NCBI GenBank assembly: GCA_910587915.1
Contig: CAJUOB010000002.1
Span: forward strand, 152,339-216,338
Reading direction: 5' to 3'
DNA from: an uncultured Muribaculaceae bacterium
GTDB taxonomy: Bacteria > Bacteroidota > Bacteroidia > Bacteroidales > Muribaculaceae
DNA: 64,000 nt
Part shown: positions 33,154-41,306 of the stretch, one piece after another
Position numbering within the stretch: the first letter of the stretch is position 1
Layout of the letters: the number at the start of each line of letters is the position of its first letter
Translations under genes and position numbers: made by a program
The notes under the pieces: generated by a model
What the model saw: only the letters and a program-made list of their open reading frames with translations
Database searches by the model: none
Told to the model about the DNA's origin: nothing

Positions 33154-34155
33154 ATGATGAAACAAAATTTTGGTATTCTGCCGCTAATATCGGCAATAGT
33201 TTTGACATTTGCAAGTTGTAGCGAAAAATTTATAACAACCGACGGCTCCGCATGGGCTACCACCTACCATATAGTATACTCGGGCGGACGCGATTTGTCG
33301 GACTCTATCGAGGCTCAGATTGCGCTTGTCGACAACGAACTGTCGATGTTCAATCCCGCATCGGCAGTATCGGCTGTTAATGCCGGATTGACAGATACGG
33401 TCGACTTCTACTTCCGTGCCGTATTCGACTGTGCTGCAGAAGTAAGCGCTCTGTCCGACGGCCGCTACGATCCCACGGTAGCGCCTCTGGTCGACCTATG
33501 GGGTTTCGGACGTACTGACAAAGCGGCAGCACCCTCCGATTCGCTTATCGGAGCCGTCCTGGAGTCCATTGGCATAGCCGACTGCAGCATCGATGCGAGT
33601 GGTGCGCTCGTCCGCAAAAGCCCTGAAACTGACTTCGATTTTTCTTCGCTGGCCAAAGGGTTCGGAGTGGATTGCGTGGCCGATATGCTCGAACGCAACG
33701 GATGCTCCGACTATATGGTGGAAATCGGTGGCGAGATAAGAGTCCGCGGAACTAATCCACGCGGCGAGAAATGGAGAATACAGATCGACGACCCACGCCA
33801 AGGCACTGTCCACAGCCGGTACACCGTGCTTCCGCTCGGCCCCGAACGCACTGCCGTTGCCACCAGTGGCAATTACCGCAACTACCGCGCCGACTCTGCC
33901 GGTAACATCTACGGCCACACCATTTCGCCGATCGAAGGACGCCCTATAGCCACAGAAGTACTGTCGGCGACCGTAGTGGCTCCCTCGTGCATGCTTGCCG
34001 ACGCTCTGGCCACCGCCTGCATGACCGGGTCGGCCTCACAAGCTGAAGCCTTGATCGTAAATGCCGGAGCCGCGGCCATGCTCATAGTGGCCGAAAACGG
34101 GGATGATATATCCACAAAAAAAATCGGCTGTCTCACGACAAACGAAAATCCTTAA
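33154..34155 (+). CDS. apbE: FAD:protein FMN transferase, lipoprotein
   Basis: 333 residues from ATG 33154 (33157 equally possible). The signal MKQNFGILPLISAIVLTFASC has a lipobox. ApbE features: AWATTYHIVYSGG, YDPTVAPLVDLWGFGR, FDFSSLAKGFGVDCVADML, and VEIGGEIRVRGTNPRG; the ending AVATSGNYRNYR and GHTISPIEGRP is the usual FAD site. It attaches FMN covalently to threonines of Na+-NQR or Rnf subunits outside the cytoplasm. The rprYX system follows about 215 nt downstream. Confidence 0.95.
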   Translation: MMKQNFGILPLISAIVLTFASCSEKFITTDGSAWATTYHIVYSGGRDLSDSIEAQIALVDNELSMFNPASAVSAVNAGLTDTVDFYFRAVFDCAAEVSALSDGRYDPTVAPLVDLWGFGRTDKAAAPSDSLIGAVLESIGIADCSIDASGALVRKSPETDFDFSSLAKGFGVDCVADMLERNGCSDYMVEIGGEIRVRGTNPRGEKWRIQIDDPRQGTVHSRYTVLPLGPERTAVATSGNYRNYRADSAGNIYGHTISPIEGRPIATEVLSATVVAPSCMLADALATACMTGSASQAEALIVNAGAAAMLIVAENGDDISTKKIGCLTTNENP

Positions 34156-34171
34156 CCTTAAATCTAATACC

Positions 34172-34279
34172 ATGAAAAACACAGTGCAAATTAGCAAATG
34201 TGCAATTACAACATGGCGGGAAAGGAGAAAGTTCATGATAAAAAATCTTTTAACTTTCTTTAACTCAGATGTGACATAA
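34172..34279 (+). CDS. Possible 35-residue small protein
   Basis: A short frame after apbE, MKNTVQISKCAITTWRERRK followed by FMIKNLLTFFNSDVT and TAA. It is basic, then hydrophobic. There is no start-site evidence, and the following stretch to 34370 shows nothing else, so it may be chance. It might be a leader for rprY. Listed because it is the only open frame in the gap. Confidence 0.2.
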   Translation: MKNTVQISKCAITTWRERRKFMIKNLLTFFNSDVT

Positions 34280-34370
34280 TTACTCGACCGAAAAAGCTAA
34301 TTTCGGCTTTGGAAAAAGTAACAGAACCGACAAACCTTGCAAAAACGACGTTCTACAACGCGCTATATAT

Positions 34371-35084
34371 ATGAGTACTAAGATATTAGTGATAGACGAC
34401 GAAGAAGCCTTGTGCGAAATCCTCAAGTTCAATCTCGAGAAAGAAGGCTATGAAGTAGACTGCGCCTACAGTGCCGAAGAAGCACTTGAGATGAACTTGA
34501 AAGACTATTCGCTCTTCATGGTCGATATCATGATGGATAAGCTGAGCGGATACGACTTCGCCAAAGCTATCCGAAACGAAGAAGCTACCGAAACAACCCC
34601 CATTCTCTTCTGCTCGGCACTCTCGGGCGAGGATTTCGTGGTAAGAGGCCTGAATATAGGCGCCGACGACTACGTGACAAAGCCCTTCGTAATCGGCGAA
34701 GTGCTTGCCCGCGTACGTGCGGTGCTACGTCGTGCCGGAGCTACACGCAAATCAGTATCGGAGCCGGCCAAGGACTCCATCTACGAAAGCGACATCACAT
34801 TCCACGATCTGCGCATAGACCGCAACGACAAAGTCTGTCTGCTCAATGGCGAACGTCTGCAACTCACCCGCACCGAATTCGACATACTCCTTTTCTTCCT
34901 CACCCATCAGAACAGAATTTACTCCCGCGAGGAAATAATTCAGAATGTATGGGGCGACGATGTGGTAGTGACTGAGCGCACCATCGATACCAACATAACC
35001 CGGCTTCGCAAGAAACTTGGCTCTTACGACAAATACATAGTCACCCGCCAAGGATTCGGATATGGATTTAAGGAGAAAGATTAG
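34371..35084 (+). CDS. rprY: Response regulator, OmpR family (RprY-like)
   Basis: 237 residues. Receiver domain with acidic pocket VIDDEEAL, phospho-acceptor Asp52 in FMVDIMMDKLSG, and Lys104 in YVTKPFVIGE. The C-terminal winged helix contains RLQLTRTEFDILLFFL and VTERTIDTNITRLRKKLG with GYGFKEKD at the end. Position, length and partner match RprY of Bacteroides, which works with RprX. It is upstream of the kinase and its 3' end overlaps it by 23 nt, so the two are translationally coupled. Confidence 0.93.
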   Translation: MSTKILVIDDEEALCEILKFNLEKEGYEVDCAYSAEEALEMNLKDYSLFMVDIMMDKLSGYDFAKAIRNEEATETTPILFCSALSGEDFVVRGLNIGADDYVTKPFVIGEVLARVRAVLRRAGATRKSVSEPAKDSIYESDITFHDLRIDRNDKVCLLNGERLQLTRTEFDILLFFLTHQNRIYSREEIIQNVWGDDVVVTERTIDTNITRLRKKLGSYDKYIVTRQGFGYGFKEKD

Positions 35085-36498
35085 TTACCAGTGGCAGATG
35101 TTCCTGCCCCTTGTGCTCACCCTCTGGGTGGTGATACTGGGCATGGGATTCCTGCAGTTTCACAACGAAGCCGAGTTCCGCAGCGAAAAAATCCGCGAAC
35201 AACTCGACCTTGTCAACTCGCGCGTCATCGCCGCCTATGAGAAAGACATCAATCCCGAAGACTTTCTCGACTTTATCGCAAAATACTACCGCGATAACGA
35301 ACTATACGATAAAATCCGCATTTCGCTCTACGTCGACGGTAAGCTCTCGAAAGCTTATGGCCGACCGATAACCCTTACAGAAGAGGAACTTGCCGGAAAC
35401 AGCGCCGGATCGGGCGCCACCAACTCATCGGGCGACTTTTTCTACCGCAAGCCGCAGCGCAGTGCCGACGGCCGTGTGGTGGTATGCACCATATTGCCCT
35501 ACAACAAGACCGTCAACATGGCCGCCACACCATCGGCCCGCATCATGTATATAGTGATTGCCATAGGCCTCGCCGTGACCATACTGTCGTTCTTCTCCAC
35601 CCGCTACTTTGGCCGGAATATCAAGATTTTACGCTCCATCGCCGAAAGGGCCGCTTCCGACCCCAACTTCATACCGGCAATGGACTATCCCCACGATGAG
35701 CTCGGCGACATAAGCCGCCAGATAATCCACATGTACAACGAGCGCTCCCAGGCCATGTTCCGCCTCAAGCGGGAGCACAATGTCGCCATGCATGCCATCG
35801 AGGAAAAGGCTCGGGCCAAGCGTCAGCTCACCAACAACATAAACCACGAGCTCCGCACACCTATAGGCGTGATCAAGGGATATCTCGACACCATCCTCGA
35901 TAATCCCGAGATGGACAATGCATCGCGCACACACTTCCTAAACAAGGCTCGCGACCATGTGAACCGTCTTGTCAATCTCATTGCCGACGTTTCGGCCATT
36001 ACGCGCCTCGAGGAAGGCGGCAATATGATCAGCACCGAAGAACTCGATTTCCACGATGCAATCTACACTCTGGCCAACGATATCGAGGAATCCGGCTCGC
36101 TCGGCGACATGACGTTCAGCTTCGACGTACCGTTCGAATGCAAAGTGCAGGGCAACTACAATCTGCTCACGGGCATGATTATCAACCTGGTGAAGAATTC
36201 AGCATCCTATTCAAAAGGCACTGAATGCTCCCTGACATGTACCGGCGAGGACGACAAGTTCTATTATTTCCTCTTCCGCGACAACGGCACCGGCGTGGGC
36301 GAGGAACATCTGCCCCATATGTTCGAGCGTTTCTACCGCATCGACTCCGGCCGCTCGCGCAAGGCCGGTGGCACAGGCCTGGGACTCCCCATTGTGCAGA
36401 ACACCGTGCTGGCACACGGCGGCACAATTACAGTGGAAAACTGTCCCGACGGAGGCCTCGGATTCCGCTTCAGCCTGCCCAAGTACAAAGGCCGCTGA
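35062..36498 (+). CDS. rprX: Sensor histidine kinase (RprX-like)
   Basis: 478 residues. Membrane segments at about 12-32 and 162-180 flank a periplasmic sensor loop of about 130 residues. The kinase core is complete: phospho-accepting His262 in NNINHELRTPIGVIKGYLD, N box LVKNSASYSK, G1 DNGTGVGEEHLP, F box FERFYRIDSG and G2 GGTGLGLPIVQ. The Asp/His order is that of class I kinases. It overlaps the response regulator gene. The signal sensed is unknown; RprX is linked to stress and tetracycline regulation in Bacteroides fragilis. Confidence 0.93.
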   Translation: MDLRRKISYQWQMFLPLVLTLWVVILGMGFLQFHNEAEFRSEKIREQLDLVNSRVIAAYEKDINPEDFLDFIAKYYRDNELYDKIRISLYVDGKLSKAYGRPITLTEEELAGNSAGSGATNSSGDFFYRKPQRSADGRVVVCTILPYNKTVNMAATPSARIMYIVIAIGLAVTILSFFSTRYFGRNIKILRSIAERAASDPNFIPAMDYPHDELGDISRQIIHMYNERSQAMFRLKREHNVAMHAIEEKARAKRQLTNNINHELRTPIGVIKGYLDTILDNPEMDNASRTHFLNKARDHVNRLVNLIADVSAITRLEEGGNMISTEELDFHDAIYTLANDIEESGSLGDMTFSFDVPFECKVQGNYNLLTGMIINLVKNSASYSKGTECSLTCTGEDDKFYYFLFRDNGTGVGEEHLPHMFERFYRIDSGRSRKAGGTGLGLPIVQNTVLAHGGTITVENCPDGGLGFRFSLPKYKGR

Positions 36499-36536
36499 TA
36501 CGTCGCCCGGCCCCTTCTCTCTTTCTCCGGTAGCCC

Positions 36537-38024
36537 ATGGACTCTCAGCGCCAATACATAGCGATTGACCTTAAGTCGTTCTACGCCTCGGTGGAGTGCG
36601 TGGCCCGGGGACTTGATCCGCTCGACACCTGTCTGGTAGTTGCCGATCCAAACCGCACCGAAAAAACAATCTGTCTGGCGGTTTCACCGGCCCTGAAAGC
36701 CTATGGTCTTGGTGGACGTCCACGCTTGTTCGAGGTCGTGCAGCGCGTCCGGGAGGTGAACCGCACTCGTGGCCGGGCAGCCAAATCCAGCTCCAAGACT
36801 ATACTCGACTCACATCCCGACACCGCAGTAGACTACATTGTGGCACCGCCACGCATGGCCCACTACATCGACTGCAGCACCCGCATCTATAATATCTACC
36901 TGCGGTACATTGCACCCGAGGACATTCACGTGTACTCAATCGATGAGGTATTCATCGACGCCACCGCCTATCTGGGCACTTACCGCATGAGCGCCCATAC
37001 ATTGGCTATGAAAATGATACGCGAGGTACTGGCCGAAACAGGCATCACAGCTACAGCGGGCATAGGCACCAACATGTATCTCAGCAAGATAGCAATGGAC
37101 ATAGTGGCAAAAAAGATGACGCCCGACAGCGACGGCGTACGCATAGCCGAGCTCGACGAGATGTCGTACCGTCGCCAACTATGGGAACACACTCCCCTCA
37201 CCGACTTCTGGCGCGTGGGCCGAGGAATTGCACGACGCCTCGCAGCCTGTGGCATTGTCACCATGGGCGATATTGCCCGCTGCTCCGTGGACAACGAAGA
37301 ACTGCTCTACCGCCTGTTCGGAGTAAATGCCGAACTGCTGATAGACCATGCCTGGGGATGGGAACCGGTGACAATGGCACATGTAAAAGCCTATCGTCCG
37401 AGCTCTCACTCTATGGGTAGCGGCCAGGTACTGCAAAGCGCCTATACAGTGGCAAAAGCACGCATCGTAGCACTGGAGATGGCCGACAGCCTGGCTCTCG
37501 ACCTCCTCGACAAAGGACTTGTAGCCGATCAGCTCATACTCCATATCGGCTACGACTCGCAAAGTCTTGCCGACCCTGCAATCCGTGCACGCTACGACGG
37601 AAAAATATCAATCGACCACTACGGGCGCGAAACCCCATTCCATGCACACGGCACGGCCAACATCGGCCGCCACACATCGTCGTCCGACATTATTTCGGCT
37701 AAAATAGCGGAAGTATTCGACAGCATAGCCAATCCAATACTGCTTGTACGCCGGCTTTCTATCACCGCAAACCATGTGATTCCCGAATGCGCTGTCACAC
37801 AAAAAACAGAAGGCCGTCAGCTCGATCTATTCACCGACTACGAGGAGCTGAAGCGCATGGAGGCATGCGAGGCCGAAGAGCGCGCACGCGAGCGCAGACG
37901 CCAACAGGCGATTCTGAAAATAAAGAAAATGTTTGGCAAAAATGCCATCCTCAAAGGCCTGAACTATGCCGACGGTGCAACTCAGCGCGAACGCAACCAT
38001 CAAATCGGAGGGCATCATGAGTAA
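36537..38024 (+). CDS. Y-family DNA polymerase (UmuC/DinB-like)
   Basis: 495 residues. The catalytic Asp is in YIAIDLKSFYASVEC and the second acidic pair in HVYSIDEVFIDATAYL. Finger, palm and little-finger regions follow with FWRVGRGIARRLAACGIVTM (helix-hairpin-helix). A clamp-binding peptide RQLDLF is near residue 428, then a long basic helical tail. The polymerase copies past lesions during DNA damage. Sequence resembles the Firmicutes UvrX/YqjW-type group more than DinB. Its end overlaps a YolD-like gene by 8 nt. It lies just after the rprYX pair, from which it may be transcribed. Confidence 0.92.
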   Translation: MDSQRQYIAIDLKSFYASVECVARGLDPLDTCLVVADPNRTEKTICLAVSPALKAYGLGGRPRLFEVVQRVREVNRTRGRAAKSSSKTILDSHPDTAVDYIVAPPRMAHYIDCSTRIYNIYLRYIAPEDIHVYSIDEVFIDATAYLGTYRMSAHTLAMKMIREVLAETGITATAGIGTNMYLSKIAMDIVAKKMTPDSDGVRIAELDEMSYRRQLWEHTPLTDFWRVGRGIARRLAACGIVTMGDIARCSVDNEELLYRLFGVNAELLIDHAWGWEPVTMAHVKAYRPSSHSMGSGQVLQSAYTVAKARIVALEMADSLALDLLDKGLVADQLILHIGYDSQSLADPAIRARYDGKISIDHYGRETPFHAHGTANIGRHTSSSDIISAKIAEVFDSIANPILLVRRLSITANHVIPECAVTQKTEGRQLDLFTDYEELKRMEACEAEERARERRRQQAILKIKKMFGKNAILKGLNYADGATQRERNHQIGGHHE

Positions 38025-38436
38025 GTACGACGACATAATCGGGTTGCCCCACCACGTGAGTCATACACATCCACCCATGACAATGGAAAACAGGGCGGCA
38101 CAATTCGCCCCATTCGCAGCTCTCACAGGCCACGACGACGCTATAGCAGAAACCGCCCGCTGCACCATGGCCTATGCCGAACTGAGCGACGACCAACACG
38201 AACTACTGAGCAGACGACTCGCCTACGCACTCGAGTACTCCAGCCAAGGAGCCATTCTGCAATTCGACATATTCCGGCCCGACAAGCGCAAGCAGGGTGG
38301 CGCCTACACCACGATCACCGGCAGCATAAAGAAATTCGATGAATACGACCGTTGTATAATACTACACGATGGCCAGAAGCTACCGCTCGGCTACATAGCG
38401 GCAATCAACGGTTCGCTTTTCGATTCTTTCGAATAA
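38017..38436 (+). CDS. YolD-like protein, partner of the Y-family polymerase
   Basis: 139 residues starting at the ATG inside the polymerase's last codons. The N-terminal half, KYDDIIGLPHHVSHTHPPM then RAAQFAPFAALTGHDDAIAE, is the conserved YolD-type pattern found next to UmuC-like polymerases of Firmicutes. YolD proteins are thought to act in place of UmuD. Conserved position supports a two-gene lesion-bypass operon. It ends convergent with the GH43 gene, overlapping by 32 nt. Function beyond polymerase partnership is not known. Confidence 0.85.
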   Translation: MSKYDDIIGLPHHVSHTHPPMTMENRAAQFAPFAALTGHDDAIAETARCTMAYAELSDDQHELLSRRLAYALEYSSQGAILQFDIFRPDKRKQGGAYTTITGSIKKFDEYDRCIILHDGQKLPLGYIAAINGSLFDSFE

Positions 38437-39415
38437 CAGGCGCCTTGGCCTTTTCCGATGGTTTCGACGACTTCACCGTTGGCCAACCGTCGGCACCCCA
38501 TGTGATTTTGTCGAGATACACCTTGCGACCGGCTTCAGGCTCAGCTACATCAAAGCCATGGTAGAGCATCCACCAATCGCCGGCGTCATCGGTCACGAAG
38601 TTGGCGTTATGTCCCGGTCCGATCACCTTGTCGCTCCGCTCCATCATCAGGGAGAAGCCGTTCTCCATCGCCGGGTTGCCATAGCGGTCCTCGTAAGGGC
38701 CGAAAAGATCTTTCGATCTTGCCATTACCACGCGATATGTGCTCCGCTCGCCCTCACAGCATGTTCCGGCCGAGCCGACAAGATAATAGTAGCCATCGTG
38801 CTTTATGATATTGGTACCCTCGGTGAGTGTTCCGGCTATCTGCCGAGGTTTCGCACCTTCACGCACAGAAAGGCCGTCGTCGCTAAGCTCAATGCCATAT
38901 ATACCCCTGAAACTTCCCCAGAACAGATATTTACGTCCGTTTTCCTCGATATAGAACGGGTCTATACTGTTCTGAACACCGATCTCATTACTGATAAAGA
39001 GTTTACCATGATCGGTGAAAGGACCTTCGGGCGACTCCGCTGTAGCCACACCGACACCACATTCCCACTCTCCGCCCCAGCGCGATTTAGAGTAATACAG
39101 CACATAGCGACCGTCGAATTTCTGAATATCGGGAGCCCATATATTGCCGTCGGGCACCATCTTCGGACGGGTCTCGTCGGTAAAAGCCGTGCCGACAAAT
39201 GTCCAGTCGGTAAGATTGTCGGACTTGAAAATGGGGAGATTGCGGGTGTTCTCGGTCGCATACAGATAGTAAGTGCCATCGTCGGCACGGAGCACCGTAG
39301 GATCGGGTGCGCTGCGGTTGATGACAGGATTGGAATATGTGCGTCCGGCAGTGTACACCGGCGCCATGAGCAGTGCGGCAAGCAGCATGCCGGCAGAGTA
39401 TAGACGTGTCTTCAT
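38405..39415 (-). CDS. GH43 family glycoside hydrolase
   Basis: 336 residues with a signal peptide (MKTRLYSAGMLLAALLMAPV) and the five-bladed GH43 fold: SAPDPTVLRADDGTYYLYA (catalytic Asp), NSIDPFYIEENGRKYLF (pKa-modulating Asp) and GTLTEGTNIIKHDGYYYLVG (catalytic Glu). Members act on arabinans or xylans; the closest pattern is arabinan endo-1,5-alpha-L-arabinosidase. Secreted to the periplasm or cell surface. A TAATTTTG box (39436-39443) on the minus strand suits its promoter. No SusC/D genes or regulators lie near it. Confidence 0.93.
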   Translation of the reverse strand: MKTRLYSAGMLLAALLMAPVYTAGRTYSNPVINRSAPDPTVLRADDGTYYLYATENTRNLPIFKSDNLTDWTFVGTAFTDETRPKMVPDGNIWAPDIQKFDGRYVLYYSKSRWGGEWECGVGVATAESPEGPFTDHGKLFISNEIGVQNSIDPFYIEENGRKYLFWGSFRGIYGIELSDDGLSVREGAKPRQIAGTLTEGTNIIKHDGYYYLVGSAGTCCEGERSTYRVVMARSKDLFGPYEDRYGNPAMENGFSLMMERSDKVIGPGHNANFVTDDAGDWWMLYHGFDVAEPEAGRKVYLDKITWGADGWPTVKSSKPSEKAKAPVIRKNRKANR

Positions 39416-39517
39416 CGATGCTATTTTTGTTTGTACAAAATTACGTAAAAAGGCACTTTCCGGTGAACCATCGACGTTTATTTATTGTTATGTATATTGT
39501 CATAATTGTATCACATC

Positions 39518-40711
39518 ATGCAAAAACGTCGTGCTCTATTTTTTGCCACAGTTCTGGCAGGTGCAGCCTCGGCCGGCGCCATGGAACTATCCGATATAGC
39601 CAAGGCCTTGTCGGCCGTCGGAAACTACACCGATTCATGCAGCTATGAAGTGCTGCTGCCTTCCCTACCCGATCCCGTGGCCTACTCCATATCTCTCACA
39701 GCATCCCCAGCAGACAACGCCGACACCCTGGCGCTGTGCCGATACGTCATCGACTGGAAACTGCCCGCACCATCGGGTATATCCGAAGGCTTCTCGGCCT
39801 ACACATCGGGAGCGCACTACCGCTACCGCGACCACAAACTCCAGGAATACCATGCCGAATGGGACATCAATCCCTTCGCCCCTATGGGCAATGTGGCACG
39901 CGGCGTGCAGAATCTCGTGCAGTTCGCCGATCTGCTGCCGGCATATCTCGGACACCTGTTCATGGAGATGTCGACCGATTCCACCTATCAGTATAAGGTT
40001 GCCCCCGACAGCCTCGTATCGGGTGAGCGTGCATGCGTGGTCGAAGGTATACGCCGCGTGCATGGCTACGATGCAGCCGAGTACACCTATATTCTCGACC
40101 CCACGTCGTACCTTCCCCGCAAGATAGAACTCGAGAACAATCCCGGCCAACTTGGCGAACAAAGTATCACCGTACGCTATACCGGGAATACGTCGACGGC
40201 TCCGGCAACTATCACCGAAGACATGCTCGCCGAACACTATCCCGACGCTTTCGGCCGATATCGCAGCAGCTCATATGCACTCGAGAATCTGCCCGGCAAA
40301 CCGCTGCCGCGCCTTGTGGCCCCCACAACCACCGGCGAGCGCTATCTACACGAACACGGCGAACGACTCGCCGCACCCACTATCTTCGCTTTTGTCGACG
40401 CTTCCGTGGGCTCAACTGCCGATGTAGTGAAGGAAATCCGCGGGGCTACCGACTATCTACCATTCCAGACCGACGTAGTATGGGTATTTCTCAACCATCG
40501 CGCCGACGATATAGAAGCCATCGTGCCACAAATCCGTCCCGGCGAGCATCTGCTCATGAATGCCCGCGGGGCCGCCACTGAGTGCGGCGTCGGTGCCGAT
40601 ACGCCGGTGCTCGTTTTTGTAGGGAGCGATGGAATAGTACGCGATTATCTGCGCGGTTACAACCAGGACTTCCGCTCGATTGTTATACAAAAAGCAAGTC
40701 TTAGCAACTAA
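39518..40711 (+). CDS. Secreted protein with LolA-like and thioredoxin-like parts
   Basis: 397 residues. Signal peptide MQKRRALFFATVLAGAASAG, then a region of about 240 residues that resembles outer-membrane lipoprotein-sorting or DUF2092-like beta folds (DPTSYLPRKIELENNPGQLG). The last 130 residues look like a thioredoxin fold (TIFAFVDASVGSTADVVKEI, DTPVLVFVGSDGIVRDYLRG) but lack the CxxC active site. So it may bind rather than reduce. It precedes tpx by 15 nt on the same strand, which hints at a redox link in one operon. No family is named with confidence. Confidence 0.75.
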   Translation: MQKRRALFFATVLAGAASAGAMELSDIAKALSAVGNYTDSCSYEVLLPSLPDPVAYSISLTASPADNADTLALCRYVIDWKLPAPSGISEGFSAYTSGAHYRYRDHKLQEYHAEWDINPFAPMGNVARGVQNLVQFADLLPAYLGHLFMEMSTDSTYQYKVAPDSLVSGERACVVEGIRRVHGYDAAEYTYILDPTSYLPRKIELENNPGQLGEQSITVRYTGNTSTAPATITEDMLAEHYPDAFGRYRSSSYALENLPGKPLPRLVAPTTTGERYLHEHGERLAAPTIFAFVDASVGSTADVVKEIRGATDYLPFQTDVVWVFLNHRADDIEAIVPQIRPGEHLLMNARGAATECGVGADTPVLVFVGSDGIVRDYLRGYNQDFRSIVIQKASLSN

Positions 40712-40726
40712 ACTATACAAAAAAAC

Positions 40727-41227
40727 ATGGAAACAATCTATTTCAAAGGGACTCCCTGCCACACCTACGGCAATATCCCCGCCGTAGGAACCCAGGCTCC
40801 GGAGTTCACATTGACAAGCAATTCTCTCGAAGATATCAAACTGACCGACTACAAAGGCAAGCGTGTGGTGCTCAACGTATTCCCGAGCCTCGACACCGCT
40901 GTATGCGCCATGTCGGTGCGTCGCTTCAATCAGGAAGCAGCCAAGCTCGACAATACTGTGGTGATATGCGTGTCGATGGACCTTCCTTTCGCCCAGAGCC
41001 GCTTCTGCACAGCCGAAGGTATCGATAAACTCGTGGTGGCTTCGGCATTCCGTTCCAAGGACTTCGTGAAGAACTACGGCCTCGAAATGGTCGACGGTCC
41101 TCTCGCAGGTCTCCTCGCACGTGCCGTACTGGTACTCGATGAAAAACACGAAGTAATATTCTCCGATCTTGTCGAGGAAATAACCAACGAACCCGACTAC
41201 AAGGGCGCACTCAGCGTACTTAAATAA
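40727..41227 (+). CDS. tpx: Thiol peroxidase, atypical 2-Cys
   Basis: 166 residues. The peroxidatic Cys60 is in VFPSLDTAVCAMSV and the resolving Cys94 in MDLPFAQSRFCTAEG, the Tpx family pattern. It reduces hydrogen and alkyl peroxides with electrons from thioredoxin in cytoplasm or periplasm; there is no signal peptide. It follows a secreted thioredoxin-like protein gene. A terminator follows. Confidence 0.97.
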   Translation: METIYFKGTPCHTYGNIPAVGTQAPEFTLTSNSLEDIKLTDYKGKRVVLNVFPSLDTAVCAMSVRRFNQEAAKLDNTVVICVSMDLPFAQSRFCTAEGIDKLVVASAFRSKDFVKNYGLEMVDGPLAGLLARAVLVLDEKHEVIFSDLVEEITNEPDYKGALSVLK

Positions 41228-41250
41228 GTCCTATTTGATAAGTCCTATCA

Positions 41251-41306
41251 ATGAGGATGCCAGCACATACCGACATCAAGTCGGCGGCTGTCATCCTCAT
41301 TTTTTT
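41251..41306 (+). terminator. Terminator of tpx
   Basis: ATGAGGATG (41251-41259) pairs with CATCCTCAT (41292-41300), followed by a run of T (41301-41307). The distal arm overlaps the last codons of the convergent GH2 gene. Confidence 0.8.

Noticed and set aside
34172..34370. tRNA or small RNA gene between apbE and rprY
   Set aside because: No cloverleaf or strong stem-loop was seen; only a weak short frame is present.
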